DNA from: Martinezella lusitana
GTDB taxonomy: Bacteria; Pseudomonadota; Alphaproteobacteria; Rhizobiales; Rhizobiaceae
DNA: 64,000 nucleotides
Direction of reading: 5' to 3'
NCBI RefSeq assembly: GCF_016901135.1
Contig: NZ_JAFEVL010000073.1
Span: 332,305-396,304 of the forward strand
A program made the translations under genes and the position numbers. Positions 61,698-64,000 of this stretch are shown here, one piece after another. Within the stretch, counting starts at the first letter, position 1; each line of letters begins with the position of its first letter. A model generated the notes under the pieces. The model had not been told where the DNA came from and ran no database searches. It worked only from the letters and a program-made list of their open reading frames with translations.

Positions 61698-62780
61698 CTA
61701 TTGCTGTTCTGCAGACTTCCGATTTTTACCGGCGAATGCCCTGATAACTTTCGTCTCATTTTCGACATGACGGGTGTAATGAGCACCCATCCTCTCGGAC
61801 TTGTCCCCGAGCGCGGCCGCGACTCCTGCGGTGTCCGCCCCATGCCGGCTTAGATCGGCCGCATAGCTCGTCCTGAGCCCATGCAGGGTCGTTCCGGGCC
61901 CCACATTCCCCAATGCTTCCTGATCTCTCAGATAGTGGCTAACAGACGTCTGCATCTGTTTTTCGTCAATCCAGGGCGTTCCGTCTTGCCGCGTGCATAT
62001 CATCAGTGCGCTGCGATCAAGGCTGTCAAGGTGTTGCTGTAATTCCGGAACGATCGGAATCATGACGTTTTCCTGATTCTTCTTCGTGACCTTCCGAAAG
62101 CAAGCGAATCCGGCTGAATGTGTGCCGATGTCCTTCCACCCCAATTTTACAATTGTTTGACCTCGATAGCCTGCATAACGGGCGATCATCATGGGGGTGA
62201 GGAGATAGCGTGGCGCGTTCTCCATTACGAATTCCCATTCTTGGGGAAGCCATTCACGATTCGCGTTCGGATCTGCGCTATGGGCTTTGTCGAGGCCGAG
62301 TGCGGGGTTCATTGCCATCTTGCGGCGTTTTACCGCCTGGCTGAACATGGAGGAGAGCGCCGACACCATTTTGTCGGCAAAGCGGCCCTTCTTCTCCTTG
62401 GCGCATCTATCACGGATATCATAGATATCAGCCTGCGTGATGTCGCCGACGAGGTAATCGAATTCCGGGCGTAGATAGGTGAAAGCCTTCGTATAATCGT
62501 CCTTCGTCGCCTGAGATAACGTCTGGTATTTTGAACAGTCGTTCTCAAACCAATGTACGAGGGATCCGAGTGTCCCTTCGTCATAGGTGCGGTTTTTGCT
62601 CACCAGCCGGCGCGCGTTGTATTTTGCGATGAAATCCGGCATCGCCAAGCGCTTTTCCAGCTCGTCTCGCGTGCCACCGAAGCCGCCGAGCAGCTTTTCC
62701 TTGGTCTCGCGCACGTAGACATACCATTTCCCACGCGCCTTGATGACGTTAAGCCCTTCGAGCTTCACTTTCACCACCAT
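61698..62780 (-). CDS. tyrosine-type integrase
   Basis: This phage-type recombinase has 360 residues. An N-terminal DUF4102/SAM-like DNA-binding part precedes the catalytic domain, where R206 (ARYAGYRGQTIVKLG), H300-x-x-R303 (TLHGLRTSY) and Y335 (MGAHYTRH) fit the Arg-His-Arg-Tyr set. The gene lies 82 bp from tRNA-Leu(UAA), a usual target. It is the last gene of a chain of overlapping minus-strand genes and overlaps the preceding excisionase-like gene by 32 nt. Confidence 0.9.
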   Translation of the reverse strand: MVVKVKLEGLNVIKARGKWYVYVRETKEKLLGGFGGTRDELEKRLAMPDFIAKYNARRLVSKNRTYDEGTLGSLVHWFENDCSKYQTLSQATKDDYTKAFTYLRPEFDYLVGDITQADIYDIRDRCAKEKKGRFADKMVSALSSMFSQAVKRRKMAMNPALGLDKAHSADPNANREWLPQEWEFVMENAPRYLLTPMMIARYAGYRGQTIVKLGWKDIGTHSAGFACFRKVTKKNQENVMIPIVPELQQHLDSLDRSALMICTRQDGTPWIDEKQMQTSVSHYLRDQEALGNVGPGTTLHGLRTSYAADLSRHGADTAGVAAALGDKSERMGAHYTRHVENETKVIRAFAGKNRKSAEQQ

Positions 62781-63009
62781 TCAGCCGGTCTCCGAACTTG
62801 CGCTTTGGAGCGGCATTTTGCTTGTTAGGGTCCATGGATACTAGCCACTCGTCAAGGCGCTGACGAAGATATCGCTCCCCCCTTGTGGATTGTGTGTATT
62901 GAATCGGTCGAACTGGACAAATCCTCTTGAAAAGCTCGACGCAACAGCCGCAATATGCCGCCGCTGTTTTTTGATCCATCGCTGCCGGCCAATAAGGGAT
63001 GTCGCTCAT
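62749..63009 (-). CDS. excisionase/AlpA-like DNA-binding protein
   Basis: The protein has 86 residues. DQKTAAAYCGCCVELFKRIC resembles the helix-turn-helix of AlpA/Xis proteins that choose the direction of recombination, and RGERYLRQRLDEWL fits the second part. Its location immediately before the integrase, overlapping it by 32 nt, supports that role. Sequence similarity is judged by eye. Confidence 0.6.
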   Translation of the reverse strand: MSDIPYWPAAMDQKTAAAYCGCCVELFKRICPVRPIQYTQSTRGERYLRQRLDEWLVSMDPNKQNAAPKRKFGDRLNGGESEARRA

Positions 63010-63257
63010 TTCCCCTCCCTGCCTATGTTGTCTCTTTGTTCTGGGATAGGATTGGGGGAGGAACGGTTTACGGATGCCCTGATTTCAAACGCCGGCTTCA
63101 TCAAATCCCGCGAGGTAAACCAGATCGCCGTTTCAGTACCATCCTCATGTTGGAACGACAGAAACCACCGCGAATTGCCCATATGCTCTAGGTGCGCTCC
63201 TTTGGTAGAGACAATCTCGTCGAGCTTACCGTCTATGAATTCGCGCCGGTCAGCCAT
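63006..63257 (-). CDS. hypothetical phage-type protein
   Basis: The protein has 83 residues from ATG at 63257, starting ADRREFIDGKLDEIVST. It is charged and soluble, with no known motif; WFLSFQHEDGTETAIWF suggests a small beta domain. The stop overlaps the excisionase start (ATGA) and its own start overlaps the upstream gene by 8 nt. Confidence 0.55.
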   Translation of the reverse strand: MADRREFIDGKLDEIVSTKGAHLEHMGNSRWFLSFQHEDGTETAIWFTSRDLMKPAFEIRASVNRSSPNPIPEQRDNIGREGK

Positions 63258-63597
63258 TCCCCACCTCCTTCTCCTTGCGATAGATGGCGATGACAGCGCG
63301 AGCTTTCCGAATATCACGATGTTTTATGCTGTAGGCTGCATCAGTGTCTTGGATGTTCTCGTTGTCGGCGCATCGCATCAGATCCTTTGCAGATGCAAAG
63401 GGTTCCAGCGCCTTCGCCATCTCGTCGCACAGGGCCTTGAGGGAGTCGGAACGCTGGCGCTCCACTAAGAGGGCCTTGGCGATCACCTCTATGTCGTCGT
63501 CGGTCATATAAGGGGTGTAAGCATCGTCAACGCTCAGATAGATGCCGCGAGCGCAATCGTAGGCAGCCTGCATGATGTCGACGGGGATCTCGCTCAT
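63250..63597 (-). CDS. hypothetical phage-type protein
   Basis: The protein has 115 residues, SEIPVDIMQAAYDCARGIYLS at the start and a helical, acidic sequence after it, like many small early genes of rhizobial phages. No function assigned. It overlaps neighbours at both ends, indicating one transcript with translational coupling. Confidence 0.6.
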   Translation of the reverse strand: MSEIPVDIMQAAYDCARGIYLSVDDAYTPYMTDDDIEVIAKALLVERQRSDSLKALCDEMAKALEPFASAKDLMRCADNENIQDTDAAYSIKHRDIRKARAVIAIYRKEKEVGNG

Positions 63598-64000
63598 GGC
63601 TTCTCGCTCCCTTCGTCAGAGGGTATTGAAGGAGGAGTGAGAACGGCGGCGCGGCGATAAAGACCGTTGTATTCAAAGCCGTTATTGATTGCAGCCTGCT
63701 CCGATCGCGTGAGGTAAACTCCGTTTTCGGTGTCGAGAACTTCGAACGCTGCAGGCCTCTTCTCAAGCGGATATATTGCCGCCAGATACGCTTCAACAGC
63801 CGCCTTAGCCATGGCGAAGTTACGTTCGCGCTCGACGAATTCGGAGGCAGTTGCCGACGTCGGGAAAATGTGTGTGCTTCCATCGGGCAGCGTTGCCGTG
63901 TGTTCGGCAACATCATCGACCAGACGCGTTAGATTGATCCTATACCCTATCTCAGCGTCTCGCATGGCTTCTGCGGCGGCTAGGAGGGCGGATTCGTTCA
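63594..64000 (-). CDS. hypothetical phage-type protein, 5' end outside window
   Basis: An internal ATG at 63965 would give 123 residues, but the frame stays open to the window edge (NESALLAAAEAMRDAEIGYR), so the true start may lie further right. The protein has helical segments (FVERERNFAMAKAAVEAYLAA) and no recognised domain. It overlaps the next gene by 4 nt. Confidence 0.5.
   Translation of the reverse strand, partial: NESALLAAAEAMRDAEIGYRINLTRLVDDVAEHTATLPDGSTHIFPTSATASEFVERERNFAMAKAAVEAYLAAIYPLEKRPAAFEVLDTENGVYLTRSEQAAINNGFEYNGLYRRAAVLTPPSIPSDEGSEKP

Larger units (their letters stand above)
61698..64000 (-). mobile_element. left end of a tRNA-Leu-associated prophage or integrative element
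   Basis: The segment consists of an integrase, an excisionase-like protein and three small phage-type genes, all on the minus strand and all overlapping. It borders tRNA-Leu(UAA) on its 5' side rather than the usual 3' side. The other end and the attachment repeat lie beyond the window. Confidence 0.7.

Noticed and set aside
1..64000. CRISPR arrays and insertion sequences
   Set aside because: No regularly spaced direct repeats and no transposase-like frames were seen in the window.

Overview
This 64 kb window is chromosomal DNA of an alphaproteobacterium of the Rhizobium/Agrobacterium group, most probably a Rhizobium. I infer this from the protein sequences, the GC-rich codon use, the str-S10-spc-alpha ribosomal gene order, the B12-dependent ribonucleotide reductase (NrdJ), MsrPQ, and a RIME-like palindromic intergenic repeat typical of rhizobia.

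Layout. (1) 200-19328: one long plus-strand block of translation genes: str (rpsL, rpsG, fusA, tuf), S10, spc (with secY and adk) and alpha (rpsM, rpsK, rpoA, rplQ). It is interrupted by several strong stem-loops, some followed by T-tracts, including a hairpin that contains the fusA stop codon. (2) 19503-29362: a DUF2809 membrane protein, a divergent DinB/TetR pair, a MarR-FUSC-DUF1656-HlyD efflux operon, the MsrPQ methionine sulfoxide repair system, ilvD and an LprI-like protein. (3) 29538-35814: a DegP-type protease overlapping rarA, a DUF1883 protein, small hypothetical proteins, a DapA-family protein that lacks the Schiff-base lysine, and a PanE-family reductase. (4) 36052-42370: a SARP-like regulator, then a compact four-gene operon. 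It encodes a coiled-coil membrane protein, an anchored von Willebrand-like protein, a MotA/ZorA-like channel subunit with a long tail, and a MotB/ZorB-like OmpA-domain stator. I see this as the best candidate for an undescribed system. (5) 42389-47154: an ABC-F ATPase, then surface-glycan type genes (FkbM methyltransferase, GSCFA, WcbI-like). (6) 47452-50347: an AT-richer accessory segment with a Ser/Thr protein kinase immediately followed by a 540-residue helical-repeat protein. It ends at a strong minus-strand terminator and what may be the 3' remnant of an older gene. (7) 50458-58412: nrdJ with NrdR-like boxes in a long leader, gpt, a universal stress protein, a CinA/MoaB-type protein and wrbA. 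(8) 58524-61491: a TetR regulator with two identical palindromic operators, divergent from a quinone-oxidoreductase-like gene and a Tet-type MFS pump. (9) 61531-64000: tRNA-Leu(UAA), then an integrase with a chain of overlapping phage-type genes running off the right edge.

Most of regions 1-3, 7 and 8 is ordinary core or niche metabolism. The regions most worth following up are 4, 6 and the DapA-like protein in region 3.
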